Source: Streptomyces sp. NBC_00483
Lineage (GTDB): Bacteria > Actinomycetota > Actinomycetes > Streptomycetales > Streptomycetaceae
DNA: 64,000 bases
Assembly: GCF_036013745.1 (NCBI RefSeq)
Contig: NZ_CP107880.1
Coordinates: 4,960,001-5,024,000, forward strand
Direction: 5' to 3'
In this document: piece by piece, positions 1 to 8,721 of the stretch
Position numbering within the stretch: the first letter of the stretch is position 1
Layout of the letters: each line of letters opens with the position of its first letter
Notes under the pieces: model-generated
Database searches by the model: none
What the model saw: the letters and a program-made list of their open reading frames with translations, nothing else
Told to the model about the DNA's origin: nothing
Made by a program: the position numbers and the translations under genes

Positions 1-1517
1 CGGGTGTCGAGCTTCTGCCCGGCCGGCGCCTGGAAGACGACGTCCAACTGAAGTGTCCCGCCCGCGACTTCGGTCGCCGCGCGCTGCGTGCGATGCGCGA
101 CGGACTCGACGCGCACGGCCTCCTCGGGGAGGCGCAGCCGGGTCAGCCGGTGCCGCGCGGACTCGACGACGACCACGTCCCCGTCGACGACGAGCGCGTC
201 GCTCGGTTCCCTCAAGTCCGTTGCCAGCGTGGTGACTTGACCCGTCGCCGGGTCGTAGCGCCGCAGGGCGTGGTTGTACGTGTCCGAGACCGCGACCGAG
301 CCGTCGGGCAGCGCGGTGACGCCCAACGGGTGCTGGAGCAGGGCCTGTTCGGCGTCACCGTCGCGGTGCCCGAAGTCGAAGAGCCCGGTGCCGACGGCGG
401 TGTGCACGGCGCCGTCCCCGTCCACGTACCGCAACGCGCTGGTCTCGGAGTCGGCGACCCACAGCCGCGTCCCGTCCGGGGAGACGGCGAGGCCGGAGGG
501 CTGGGCGAACCAGGCCTCGTCGCCGGGACCGTCCACCAGCCCTTCGTTCGTGGTCCCGGCCGCAACCGCGACCGTCCGCGTCTCGGGGTCGTACGTCCAC
601 AGCTGGTGCACGCCCGCCATGGCGATCCACACCTTGCCCCCGAAGACGGCGACGTCCCAGGGGGAGGAGAGGTCGACGTCCAGGGCCGGGCCGCTGGTCG
701 GGGAGCCCTGCCACCACTGCTTTCCGGTGCCGGCGAGGGTCGTGACGGAGCCGGTCCCGAGGTCCAGGGCGCGCAGCGCGTGGTTCACGGTGTCGGCGAC
801 GACGACGGTGTTCTCATCGAGAAGGGCAAGCCCCTGCGGCTCGTTGAAGGAGTCGGCCCCGAAGCCGCGCTCCCCGCTGCCGAGCCGCCTGACGACGCTC
901 TCCCCGTCGCCCTCCAGCTCCACCAGCTGATGCCGCGTCGTGTCGCTGACCAGGAAGTTCCCCGAGGGGAGCGCGATCGCCTTGCCGGGGAAGCGCAGGT
1001 CGGTCGCGACCGGTTCGGGCGCCACGTACGGCCCCTCGCCACGCCGCAGCGTGCCCTTCGCCGCGTGCTCCGCCTCCAACTCCTCGACCAGCGTCCCGAT
1101 CGCGTGCGCGTGCCCCTCACCGGCGTGCTGCGCGACGACATACCCCTCGGGGTCGATCACGACGAGCGTGGGCCAGGCGCGGACCGCGTACTGCTTCCAG
1201 GTGGCGAGCTCCGGGTCGTCGAGGACCGGGTGCTCGACTCCGTACCGCTCGACGGCGTCGACGACCGCCGCGTGCTCGGCCTCGTGCACGAACTTCGGCG
1301 AGTGCACCCCGATGATCACGACGGTGTCGCGGTGCTTCCCCTCCAGCTCACGCAGCTCGTCGAGGACGTGCAGGCAATTCACACAACAAAATGTCCAGAA
1401 ATCAACAATTACGATGCGGCCCCGCAGGTCCGCCAGGCCACTCAGCTTGCCGTCAGTGTTGATCCATCCACCCTTGCCCACCAGCTCAGGGGCCCGGACA
1501 CGTGCGCGCTTCGACAT
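1..1517 (-). CDS. Thioredoxin/TlpA-fold protein with NHL beta-propeller (3' end outside window)
   Basis: The reading frame starts at the ATG at 1517 (MSKRARVRAPELVG) and stays open to the window edge, so the C-terminus is missing. The N-terminus has a TlpA-like thioredoxin fold: VIVDFWTFCCVNCLHVLDEL gives a CVNC redox pair around residues 46-49, preceded by a beta strand. The remainder reads as repeated Gly/Asp-rich blades typical of NHL repeats. Family members are about 600 aa. No signal peptide is visible, so a cytoplasmic thiol-disulfide role is inferred; the substrate is unknown. The codons around the CVNC motif (about 1378-1415) are AT-rich (GTA, ATT, GTT, ACA, TTT, TGT), unlike the rest of the gene. 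The start lies only 29 bp after the stop of a serine recombinase on the same strand, and the contrast suggests that the 5' end was remodelled by integration. Confidence 0.85.
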   Translation of the reverse strand, partial: MSKRARVRAPELVGKGGWINTDGKLSGLADLRGRIVIVDFWTFCCVNCLHVLDELRELEGKHRDTVVIIGVHSPKFVHEAEHAAVVDAVERYGVEHPVLDDPELATWKQYAVRAWPTLVVIDPEGYVVAQHAGEGHAHAIGTLVEELEAEHAAKGTLRRGEGPYVAPEPVATDLRFPGKAIALPSGNFLVSDTTRHQLVELEGDGESVVRRLGSGERGFGADSFNEPQGLALLDENTVVVADTVNHALRALDLGTGSVTTLAGTGKQWWQGSPTSGPALDVDLSSPWDVAVFGGKVWIAMAGVHQLWTYDPETRTVAVAAGTTNEGLVDGPGDEAWFAQPSGLAVSPDGTRLWVADSETSALRYVDGDGAVHTAVGTGLFDFGHRDGDAEQALLQHPLGVTALPDGSVAVSDTYNHALRRYDPATGQVTTLATDLREPSDALVVDGDVVVVESARHRLTRLRLPEEAVRVESVAHRTQRAATEVAGGTLQLDVVFQAPAGQKLDT

Positions 1518-1546
1518 GTCTCAAGACAACCACGGCACCCTGTGTC

Positions 1547-2806
1547 TCATTCCGCGCCGCACTTCTCGGCCCATTCGATGCGAAGCCTCTTTGCGGGGTC
1601 GAACCGTCGACCGCGGCCGTCCGCCTTCGTCACCCAGATCCGGTCGACCTCCGTGCTGAGCAGACTCCTGCGCCCTGGCACATCGATGCGATCCCACTGA
1701 TTGACGATCGCCTTCGGTGCCCGGCCGAGAAACGCATCGACAACAGCCCTCTCGACCGGCGTCGCCATGGCGCGCGCCCCTGGGCACACATGGCCGAGAC
1801 GCACGCCGTGACACACGTAGGAATGGCCGCTCATGCTCATCCGTGTACCGCACCCTTCGACGGCGCAGTACAGCAGCCCGGTCAGCAGATGGGCCGGTTC
1901 CCGGACCGGGAATTTCACCCCGTCCGCCCTTGTACGCGTCCTCGACGCGAAAGCAGCCACGATCACGTCCTGCTCTTGCACGGTGACGATGCCTTCCCCC
2001 ACGTTCACCGGAGCCCCGGTCTCCGCATCGCGGTACGGCCTCACCACAGACGTGTACTTGAGGCGGCTTCTGGCCTCGTCCCAGACCATCTGGGTCTGAG
2101 GCAACAGCCCTGCGAACGCAGGAGCCCTCAGTAACTGGGACAGGGTCCCAACCTGCCACAGGCCGCCTCTCGGAGCAGGCACGCCGTGCTCGTTGAGCAT
2201 CCTCGCGATCCGCACCAATGGCGTGCCGGACAGGGCTTCGTCGGCGATCAGCCGCGCATACACGGATGTCTCGGAATCCGGTGCGAGTCGCCCCGTCTCC
2301 GAGTCGATGCGCAGTCCGTAGGGAGGCTGTCCCCCGATCCAGCGTCCCTGGCGGCGGAGAAACTGCTTGGCGTGCTGGATGCGCTGCCCTTGCGTCTCCG
2401 CTTCCTGACGCGCCCACTCCGACAAGGAGGAGATGGCCAGCCGAGCGCCCGGCGAAGTCGAGTCGAGACCGTCCATCACCGAGATCAGGCGCCCTCCGAC
2501 CTGATCAAACTCGTCCAGCAGTGGGCCGATCTCGCTGATTCCCTTGCGACTGAGCCTGTCCAGCTTCCAGACGATCAGTGTGCGAACGGCCCCCGAGACG
2601 ACCCCTGCTCTCGCCTTGTCGAAGCCTTCACGTACAACGTCCTTGTACCCGGACCTTCCTCTGTCGACGTGAACCATCCGGACCGCGAGCCCTTGATCGG
2701 CGGCCCAACGGCGGCAATCCATCTCTTGCCGCTCAATCGCGGTCTTGCCGTCCCGGTCGAGCGAGAGTCTCAAGTACAGATCCGCTTGGTTGTCACCCTG
2801 CCGCAT
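1547..2806 (-). CDS. Large serine recombinase (site-specific integrase), orphan
   Basis: The 419-aa protein starts MRQGDNQADLYLRLSLDRDG. Y11-L-R-L-S15 is the resolvase/invertase catalytic signature with Ser15 as the likely nucleophile. DRLSRKG near residue 100 is the conserved DRLxR block. Residues about 150-260 form the Recombinase domain (GGQPPYGLRID, GTPLVRIARMLNEHGVPAPRGG), and a zinc ribbon with Cys pairs (CAVEGC and CHG-CPG) follows at about 310-345. It is shorter than phage integrases such as phiC31 Int but typical of actinobacterial integrative elements. Codon GC is visibly lower than in its neighbours. No excisionase, replication or transfer genes accompany it, so this is probably the last remnant of an integrated element. 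It may still be functional, because no catalytic motif is missing. Confidence 0.9.
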   Translation of the reverse strand: MRQGDNQADLYLRLSLDRDGKTAIERQEMDCRRWAADQGLAVRMVHVDRGRSGYKDVVREGFDKARAGVVSGAVRTLIVWKLDRLSRKGISEIGPLLDEFDQVGGRLISVMDGLDSTSPGARLAISSLSEWARQEAETQGQRIQHAKQFLRRQGRWIGGQPPYGLRIDSETGRLAPDSETSVYARLIADEALSGTPLVRIARMLNEHGVPAPRGGLWQVGTLSQLLRAPAFAGLLPQTQMVWDEARSRLKYTSVVRPYRDAETGAPVNVGEGIVTVQEQDVIVAAFASRTRTRADGVKFPVREPAHLLTGLLYCAVEGCGTRMSMSGHSYVCHGVRLGHVCPGARAMATPVERAVVDAFLGRAPKAIVNQWDRIDVPGRRSLLSTEVDRIWVTKADGRGRRFDPAKRLRIEWAEKCGAE

Positions 2807-2872
2807 GTCCCCTCCCAGAGTTGCTTACTCTATGAACGAACAGCACGGTCAAGGGTCACCAACTCAGGCCGT

Positions 2873-3289
2873 TCAGCGCCCAGTCACCCCCAAGTTGTGT
2901 CCCGTCGTCGAGTCGACGTGGTCCGGTACGGGGTCGTGGGCGTCGCCCGTCGTGGGGGTGCCGGTGGGTTCCAGGAGGAGGATCGCGGTGCCGGGGGCCG
3001 CGTGCGGCTTGTGCCAGGTGCCGCGGGGGACGGTGAAGACCGAGCCGCGGGGGAGGACCACGGCCCGCTCCCCGTCCTTCTCGCGAAGGCCGATGGTGAG
3101 CTCGCCCTCGACGACCAGGAAGAACTCGTCCGTGTCCTCGTGGACGTGCCAGACGTGCTCGCCCTCGGCCTTCGCGAGGCGGACGTCGTAGTCGTTGACC
3201 GACGTGACGATGCGGGGGCTCCAGGTCTCGTCGAAGGTGGTCAGGGCCTGGGTGAGGGATACGGGTGCGGATGCGGATGCGGATTCCAT
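2873..3289 (-). CDS. Cupin domain protein
   Basis: The protein has 138 aa. The single cupin barrel shows HVWHVHEDTDEFFLVVEGEL (metal-binding motif 1, HxH-x-E) and a second motif with PRGTWHKPHA. This is a small mono-cupin usually annotated as cupin or mannose-6-phosphate isomerase-like; the substrate cannot be read from the sequence. The ATG at 3289 was chosen because the cupin fold begins just after it; the open frame continues upstream but into the divergent regulator. It is divergent from the GlxA-type gene with about 50 bp between starts, so the regulator may have controlled it. Confidence 0.8.
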   Translation of the reverse strand: MESASASAPVSLTQALTTFDETWSPRIVTSVNDYDVRLAKAEGEHVWHVHEDTDEFFLVVEGELTIGLREKDGERAVVLPRGSVFTVPRGTWHKPHAAPGTAILLLEPTGTPTTGDAHDPVPDHVDSTTGHNLGVTGR

Positions 3290-3340
3290 GCGGTCATCCT
3301 GGGCCTGCCGCCGCGGGCGTACGAGTGCTAGAAATCGCGC

Positions 3341-4353
3341 ATGGCGCAAGGATCCTCGCACCGTGTCCCGCACGTGGTCGTCCTCGTCGACGAGGGCGTC
3401 AACCCCTTCGAAGTCGGCGTCGCCACCGAGGTGTTCGGGCTGCCGCGGCCCGAACTCGGTGCACGGGGCCCGCTGTACACGCTGACGTTGTGCGCGCCGG
3501 AGCCCGACATCCGGATGAACCACGGGTTCTTCACGATGGCGGGGGCGGCGGGGCTCGAGGCCGTCGACCGCGCCGACACCCTGATCGTGCCGGGGCGCCC
3601 CGACAACGTCGTGCCGCGCACCGGGGCCGTCCTGGAGGCCATCCGGCGGACGCACGCGCGCGGTGCCAGGATCGCCGCCTTCTGCACCGGGGCGTTCGCG
3701 CTCGCCGAGGCCGGGCTGCTCGACGAGCGGCGGGCCACGACGCACTGGCGGTGGGCCGAGGAGTTCCGTGCGCTGCATCCGAAGGTGCTCCTGGAGCCGG
3801 ACGTGCTGTTCGTCGACGAGGGTGACGTACTGACCGCGGCGGGGAGTGCGGCCGCGCTCGATCTGGGGCTGTACCTCGTGCGGCGCGATCACGGCGCGGA
3901 GGTCGCCGCCTCGGTGTCCCGGCGGCTCGTCTTCGCGGCCCATCGGGACATGGGGTCTCCCCTGCTCGAGTTTGTTCGAGAGCTTGGGGAAGGGCAGCGG
4001 CGTTCATCGAGCAGCCCGTGCCCGTGGTGCCGGACGCCTCGCTCGCGCCGGTTCTCAGCTGGGCGCAGGAGCGGCTCGACGAACCGCTCACCGTCGCCGG
4101 CCTGGCCGCCCGCGCCGCCGTCAGCCCGGCCACCCTGCACCGCCGCTTCCGCGCCGAACTCGGTACGACGCCGCTGGCCTGGCTGCTGGGTGAACGCGTC
4201 GCCCTGGCCTGCCGGATCATCGAACGCGGCGAGCAGCGGATCGACGTCGTGGCGGCCGGGAGCGGCCTGGGCAGCGCCGCCAATCTGCGGACGCACCTGA
4301 AGCGGACGACGGGGCTGAGCCCGTCGGCGTACCGGAAGAGGTTCGGGGGGTAG
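3341..4353 (+). pseudogene. GlxA-type (DJ-1/PfpI + AraC HTH) regulator, frameshifted by a palindromic insertion
   Basis: From 3341 one frame encodes a DJ-1/PfpI-like domain (VVVLVDEGVNPFEVGVATEV, then AAFCTGAFALAEAGLL with the nucleophile-elbow Cys). After about residue 203 (LVFAAHRD) this frame turns to nonsense. The expected continuation, FIEQPVPVVPDASLAPVLSW and an AraC-type double helix-turn-helix ending LSPSAYRKRFGG, is in the +2 frame and ends at 4353. Between the two lies a GC-rich palindromic stretch (about 3950-3992). Intact relatives are single proteins of about 315-325 aa. The simplest reading is a pseudogene made by a small insertion of non-triplet length; two separately translated polypeptides or a sequencing error are less likely alternatives. 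It was probably an activator of, or responder for, the divergent cupin gene. Confidence 0.8.
3950..3992. repeat. Palindromic mini-element inserted in the GlxA-type gene
   Basis: The stretch contains the arms CCCCTGCTCGAG and TTCGAGAGCTTGGGG around a short loop, so it folds as an imperfect hairpin. It interrupts an otherwise conserved reading frame exactly where the frame changes. I recall similar C-rich/CTCGAG/G-rich palindromes as dispersed small repeats in Streptomyces genomes. A related copy sits in the pabA/trpG gene at 58645-58680. Edges are estimated from the point where protein similarity is lost and regained. Confidence 0.6.
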
Positions 4354-4414
4354 GGGCCGGAACCCGGTGTGGCAAGTGGGCGTCGGGCGGGGGTGTGAAC
4401 GACGCTGGGCAGCT

Positions 4415-5287
4415 ATGAGCGACAGCAGCGGACGCGTCACCCGTACCGTCCAGTGGGCCACCGGGCACGTCGAGTCCGTGCGGGAGCGGATTCCCTTCGT
4501 CACCCGCACGGCGCGGCAGATCGTTTCCGTGCGGCTGCTGGACTCGTCGACGCGGCTCGCCGCGCAGGCGTTCCTCACGGCGATCCCGGTGCTGTTCGTC
4601 ATCGCCGCGTTCGCGCCGTCGGCCGTGCGGGAGCAGCTGCTCGACTCCTCGCGCACCGCCATCGGGCTCAGCGACGGTTCGCTGGCCGAGGTCCGGCAGG
4701 TGTACGGCGTGAACGACTCGACCACGCGCGACACTTCGGGCGCGGTCGGTGTGCTGGTCACGCTGGTGTCCGCGACGGCGTGCAGTCGGGCGCTGCAACG
4801 GGTGTGCGAGCGGTCGTGGCAGCTGCCGCCCGCCGGGCTGCGGGTCGTGGCCTGGCGGTGGGCGGTGTGGCTGGGCGTGTGGCTGACCGCGGTCCTCGCG
4901 CAGGGCGTGCTGCGCGACGGGTTCGGCGTGGGCGCGTGGCTGGGGATTCCGCTGTCGTACGTGACGAGCGTGCTGCTGTGGTGGTGGACGCAGCATCTGC
5001 TGCTCGGGAGCCGGGTGGCGTGGCTGCCGCTGCTGCCGGGAGCCGTGCTCACCGGGATCGGCGTGGTCACGCTGTCGTGGGCCTCGCACCTGTACATGCC
5101 GCGCGTGCTGAACCGTTCGCTCGCCCAGTTCGGCCCGTTCGGGCTCGTGTTCACGCTGCTGTCGTGGCTGATCGTGCTGTTCACGGTGGTGTGCGCGGGG
5201 ATCTCGGTGGGCTATGTCGTCGCGCGGGAGCGGCCGGTGGCGCGGGTGTTGCGGATGCCTGAAGCCGGCCCTGAGACGGGTGCCTGA
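4415..5287 (+). CDS. YihY/BrkB-family integral membrane protein
   Basis: The protein has 290 aa from the ATG at 4415 (MSDSSGRVTR); an upstream in-frame start at 4367 lacks family similarity. About six hydrophobic segments are visible, including AFLTAIPVLFVIAAFA, GAVGVLVTLVSATACS, WRWAVWLGVWLTAVLA, YVTSVLLWWWTQHLL and LVFTLLSWLIVLFTVVCAGI. The conserved YihY-like SRALQRVCERSWQ block lies between them. The family was once called ribonuclease BN in error; its function is unknown. The last codons run into a 25-bp tandem repeat that contains the stop, so the C-terminal MPEAGPETGA is probably repeat-derived. Confidence 0.8.
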   Translation: MSDSSGRVTRTVQWATGHVESVRERIPFVTRTARQIVSVRLLDSSTRLAAQAFLTAIPVLFVIAAFAPSAVREQLLDSSRTAIGLSDGSLAEVRQVYGVNDSTTRDTSGAVGVLVTLVSATACSRALQRVCERSWQLPPAGLRVVAWRWAVWLGVWLTAVLAQGVLRDGFGVGAWLGIPLSYVTSVLLWWWTQHLLLGSRVAWLPLLPGAVLTGIGVVTLSWASHLYMPRVLNRSLAQFGPFGLVFTLLSWLIVLFTVVCAGISVGYVVARERPVARVLRMPEAGPETGA

Positions 5288-5331
5288 AGACGGTCCTGAG
5301 ACGGACGCCTGAAGTCGGCCCTGAGACGGGT
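5257..5331. repeat. Three 25-bp tandem repeats across the yihY-like stop codon
   Basis: The unit GCCTGAAG-CGG-CCTGAGACGG-- occurs at 5257-5281, 5282-5306 and 5307-5331 with two to four differences per unit, followed by a partial fourth (GCCTGAAAC). The stop codon of the upstream gene is in the second unit. The unit length is not a multiple of three. Confidence 0.85.
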
Positions 5332-5346
5332 GCCTGAAACGGCGTA

Positions 5347-5374
5347 GGGCCGCACCCCCGCGAGGGTGCGGCCC
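5347..5374. terminator. Bidirectional hairpin terminator
   Basis: Arms GGGCCGCACCC and GGGTGCGGCCC form a perfect 11-bp stem with a 6-nt loop, between the convergent YihY-like and FG-GAP genes. There is no strong T tract, which is usual for Streptomyces. Confidence 0.75.
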
Positions 5375-5390
5375 GTCCGTCCGTGCGTGG

Positions 5391-6932
5391 TCAGCGCAGC
5401 GGGTTGCCGAAGAGGGCCTTGGCGTCAGGGGCGCCGAGGTCCTTCGGGTTGATGGCGGTCGAGCCGGTGGCGGTGATGCCGGTGGCCGTGCCGGGGAAGG
5501 ACCAGGTCGCTCCGGCGGACGCGTTCTCGCCGGTCGCGGAGACCGCGAGGTCGCGCTTGCCGTCGCCGTTCGTGTCGAGCAGCTGGCAGCCCGAGCCGAA
5601 CGCGTCGTCCGACTCGGCGACGCCGGGCACGTCCGCCGTGTTCTGGTTGAGGACCTGGGAGCCCTCACCGGTCACGCCGTCCGCGGTGCCGTGCAGCAGT
5701 GCGACGGCGCCGGCGTCCGTCAGGCCGCTGAAGTCCTCGCCCGCGATGCCGAGGGCGACCTCGGCCTTGCCGTCGCCGTCCACGTCGGCCACGGAGACGC
5801 AGGAGCCGAGCTTGTCGCCGTCCTCCTGGGCACCGTAGAAGCCGGGCAGGGACTGGTCGAACTCCTGGGTGCGGTCGCCCTTCAGGCCGTCCTTCGTGCC
5901 GAACGCGACGGTGACCTTCTGGTTCGTCTCACCGATGTCGGACTCCTCGGGGTCGGAGCCGACGACCAGGTCGTCGATCCCGTCGCCGTTGATGTCACCG
6001 GAGGCCAGTTCCCCCTGGGTCTCCGGTGCCCAACCGCGCTTGAAGCCCGAACCGCTGCCGTACAGCACGGTGTTGTTCCACATGCCGTCGCCGTTGTACG
6101 AGCGCAGGGCCAGGTCGTCGCGGCCGTCGCCGTTGAGGTCGCCGACCGCGTTGAAGAACACGGGGCCCGTCGTCGAGTCCGGCCCGTCCACGCAGCCGTA
6201 CTGGTCGTCGACGCAGGTCGCGTCGGACTGGCCGTAGCCCCACCACTCGGACTTGTCCATGAAGTTCAGCTTCTGGGCCGGGGCGCCGGCCTTGGAGACG
6301 GGTCCCTTCCACAGGGCGGCGCCCTCGGTCTCGGGGTCGTCGCCGTAGCTGCCCATGTCGGCGAGCAGGGCCAGGTCGGCCTTGCCGTCGCCGTCGAAGT
6401 CGCCGATCTGCGGCGATCTTCCGTACGTGGCGATCTTCGTGCCGCCGGTCAGGCCTGAGGCCGAGCCCCAGACGATGACGCTGCCGGCGTCCTTGCTCTT
6501 GGAGCCGATGACGAGGTCGCTGTAGCCGTCGCCGTCCAGGTCCCCCTTGGTGAGGTACTGGCCGAACGCCTCCTTGGCCGCGGCGGAGCCCGGTATCCCG
6601 CTGGTGGAACGGGAGATCAGCTTCTTGTTCGCGGGGTCCAGCCCATTTGCCGAGCCGTACGTCACCGCGACGTAGCCGGCTCCCGCCTGGCCGGAGATCG
6701 TGCCTCCGGTCGCGGCGGTGACGAGGTCGGCGTACCCGTCGCCGTTGAAGTCATCGGCGGCGTCGGCCTGTCCCGCGGCCGCCTTTCCGGCGGTGGCGGT
6801 TCCGGTGGAGATTGCCCCGGTGGCCGCCTGGGCCGGGGCCAGTGACACGGCGGTCAGGCCGCCCGCGACGAGGGCCGCGGACAGCAGGCCGATCCGGGTC
6901 CTGCGGACACTGTGGGGTCGTGCGCGCAACAT
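5391..6932 (-). CDS. Secreted FG-GAP/VCBS repeat protein
   Basis: The protein has 513 aa. The N-terminus RRTRIGLLSAALVAGGL is followed by SLAPAQA-AT, a Sec signal peptide with likely cleavage near residue 36. The rest is a beta-propeller-like array of FG-GAP repeats. At least seven calcium-loop motifs are visible, such as DFNGDGYADLV, GDLDGDGYSDLVIGS, GDFDGDGKADLALLA, GDLNGDGRDDLALRS, GDINGDGIDDLVVGS, ADVDGDGKAEVALGI and LDTNGDGKRDLAVSA. It is predicted to be extracellular and calcium-binding, similar to the integrin alpha N-terminal fold. The ligand is unknown. The start has a plausible AAAGGA ribosome-binding site upstream. Confidence 0.88.
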   Translation of the reverse strand: MLRARPHSVRRTRIGLLSAALVAGGLTAVSLAPAQAATGAISTGTATAGKAAAGQADAADDFNGDGYADLVTAATGGTISGQAGAGYVAVTYGSANGLDPANKKLISRSTSGIPGSAAAKEAFGQYLTKGDLDGDGYSDLVIGSKSKDAGSVIVWGSASGLTGGTKIATYGRSPQIGDFDGDGKADLALLADMGSYGDDPETEGAALWKGPVSKAGAPAQKLNFMDKSEWWGYGQSDATCVDDQYGCVDGPDSTTGPVFFNAVGDLNGDGRDDLALRSYNGDGMWNNTVLYGSGSGFKRGWAPETQGELASGDINGDGIDDLVVGSDPEESDIGETNQKVTVAFGTKDGLKGDRTQEFDQSLPGFYGAQEDGDKLGSCVSVADVDGDGKAEVALGIAGEDFSGLTDAGAVALLHGTADGVTGEGSQVLNQNTADVPGVAESDDAFGSGCQLLDTNGDGKRDLAVSATGENASAGATWSFPGTATGITATGSTAINPKDLGAPDAKALFGNPLR

Positions 6933-7158
6933 GCGGTTCCTTTGGTCGTAAGGTCACGTCCACCTCATACGACCCATTAATCCCTCGAACGGTTGCACGC
7001 ACCATGTAACTGTATTGTCCCGAGGGCCCGTTGGGCGTCAACCGGAACCCCGGGCTCCCCCATGGATTCCTTTGCGCTTCCCTGCGAGTTCCCCCATCCG
7101 GTCCCGAAGGACGTCGCGACGGGGGTCCCCCGCGCGACTTTCGGGCACTGTTCGACGT

Positions 7159-7659
7159 ATGCGCTACGAAGTGAGAGAGCGGATCTTCGGGATCGGCGAG
7201 GACTACTGGATCGAGGACGAGCAGGGCAGCAAGGCCTTCCTCGTCGACGGCAAGGCGATGCGCCTTCGGGACACGTTCGAGATCAAGGGCCCTGACGGCC
7301 GGGTCCTCATCGACATCCACAAGAAGGTGTTCGCGCTGCGCGACACGATGGTCATCGAGCGCGGCGACGAGGAGCTGGCCAGAATCAAGCGCAAGCGGCT
7401 CTCCCTGCTGCGCAACCACTACCGCGTCCAGCTCGCCGACGGCGACACGGAGCTCGACGTCAGCGGCAAGATCCTGGACCGGGAGTTCGCCGTCGAGTAC
7501 GAGGGCGAGCTCCTCGCCGAGATCTCGCGGCGGTGGCTGCGGGTGCGGGACACCTACGGCGTCAACGTGGTCCGTGAGGACGCGGATCCGGCGCTGCTGA
7601 TCGCGGTGGCGGTGTGCGTGATCCACCTGGCGGAGAAGGAGCGGGGGGTGGTGGACTGA
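7159..7659 (+). CDS. LURP-one-related (Tubby-like) family protein
   Basis: The protein has 166 aa from MRYEVRERIFGIGEDYWIED. It is built of repeated beta hairpins (AFLVDGKAMRLRDTFEIKG, VLIDIHKKVFALRDTMVI, AEISRRWLRVRDTYGVNV), the pattern of the LURP-one/Scramblase-Tubby barrel fold. No catalytic residues are evident. The family is widespread in Streptomyces with no established role. The ATG at 7159 is preferred over upstream in-frame codons because similarity begins there. Confidence 0.82.
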   Translation: MRYEVRERIFGIGEDYWIEDEQGSKAFLVDGKAMRLRDTFEIKGPDGRVLIDIHKKVFALRDTMVIERGDEELARIKRKRLSLLRNHYRVQLADGDTELDVSGKILDREFAVEYEGELLAEISRRWLRVRDTYGVNVVREDADPALLIAVAVCVIHLAEKERGVVD

Positions 7660-7708
7660 GTCCCCGGCCGCCGGGTGCCGACGGCCGGGCCAGGGCCTGT
7701 CGTACGGC

Positions 7709-8542
7709 TCAGGCTCGGCGGGTCGGCTCGGCGAGCCCCAGTTGGCGGTCCTTCAGGGCCGGGAACTGCTCGCGCGTGACGCCGACCTTCGCCGGGTCGA
7801 ACTCCACCCGCAGCACCTCTTCCCCGGCCCCCGCCTCCGCGAGCACCGCGCCCCACGGGTCGACCACGATGCTGTGCCCCGCCTGCGGAACCCCCGCGTG
7901 CGTACCGGCACTTGCACACGCCAGCACGAACGCCTGGTTCTCCACGGCGCGGGCCTGCGCGAGCAGCGTCCAGTGCGAGCGGCGGCGCTCGGGCCAGCCC
8001 GCGGACACGATCAGCGTCTCGGCGCCGCGGTCGACCAGGCCCCGGTACAGCTCGGGGAACCGCAGGTCGTAGCAGGTGGTCACGCCCGCCACGGTCTCCG
8101 GCAGCCGCACCGTCACCAGTTCCTCGCCGGCGCCCATCAGCACGGCCTCGCCCTTGTCGAAGCCGAACCGGTGGATCTTCCGGTAGGTGGCGGCGAGTTC
8201 ACCGTCGGGGGAGAAGACGAGCGAGGTGTTGTAGAGGGGGCCCTCTCCGGCGGAGCCGCTGTCGGACGCTGCCCGCTCCGGGATCGATCCCGCGTGCAGC
8301 CACACCCCCGCGTCCCGCGCGGCCTTGGCCATCGCTTCGAAGGTCGGCCCCTCCAGGGGCTCGGCCTCCTCGGAGAACAGCTCGTAGGCGAAGGCCCCGG
8401 TCGTCCACAGCTCGGGTAGTACGACGAGGTCGGCGGCCCCCGCCTCCGCTCGTACCAGTGAACTCACGCGTTCCCGACGGGCGTTGACCGATTCGGTCGC
8501 CTTGTCGTCATTTACCGCGACCTGGATGAGCGAGGCGCGCAC
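7709..8542 (-). CDS. Carbon-nitrogen hydrolase (nitrilase superfamily amidase)
   Basis: The 277-aa protein has the complete nitrilase catalytic triad: Glu44 (LVVLPELWTTG), Lys122 (ATYRKIHRFGF) and Cys157 (GVTTCYDLRFPELYR). The family hydrolyses C-N bonds of amides or nitriles. The CYDLRFPELYR context resembles omega-amidase/Nit1-2-like enzymes that clear deaminated glutathione or alpha-ketoglutaramate; the exact substrate is an inference. It is cytoplasmic, with no signal peptide. Confidence 0.88.
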   Translation of the reverse strand: MRASLIQVAVNDDKATESVNARRERVSSLVRAEAGAADLVVLPELWTTGAFAYELFSEEAEPLEGPTFEAMAKAARDAGVWLHAGSIPERAASDSGSAGEGPLYNTSLVFSPDGELAATYRKIHRFGFDKGEAVLMGAGEELVTVRLPETVAGVTTCYDLRFPELYRGLVDRGAETLIVSAGWPERRRSHWTLLAQARAVENQAFVLACASAGTHAGVPQAGHSIVVDPWGAVLAEAGAGEEVLRVEFDPAKVGVTREQFPALKDRQLGLAEPTRRA

Positions 8543-8721
8543 ACTACCACCGTCCTGGCATTCGAGCCGTCGGCTCTACGTCAACAACAGCCCTACGTCC
8601 GTCACACCAAAGCACTGCCGGGGTGCCTACGGGCAGCGTAACTTAGCCTCTCAAGACACCCACGCCCGTGCCCGACGACTGTCTAAACGCCCGTGTACCA
8701 CCGCTCGAGGGGTCCCCTTCC

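Noticed and set aside
93..1700. Long plus-strand open frame antisense to the TlpA/NHL gene
   Set aside because: It is Arg/Val/Gly-rich with no domain; the minus strand encodes a clear CVNC thioredoxin fold. High GC creates such shadows throughout the window.
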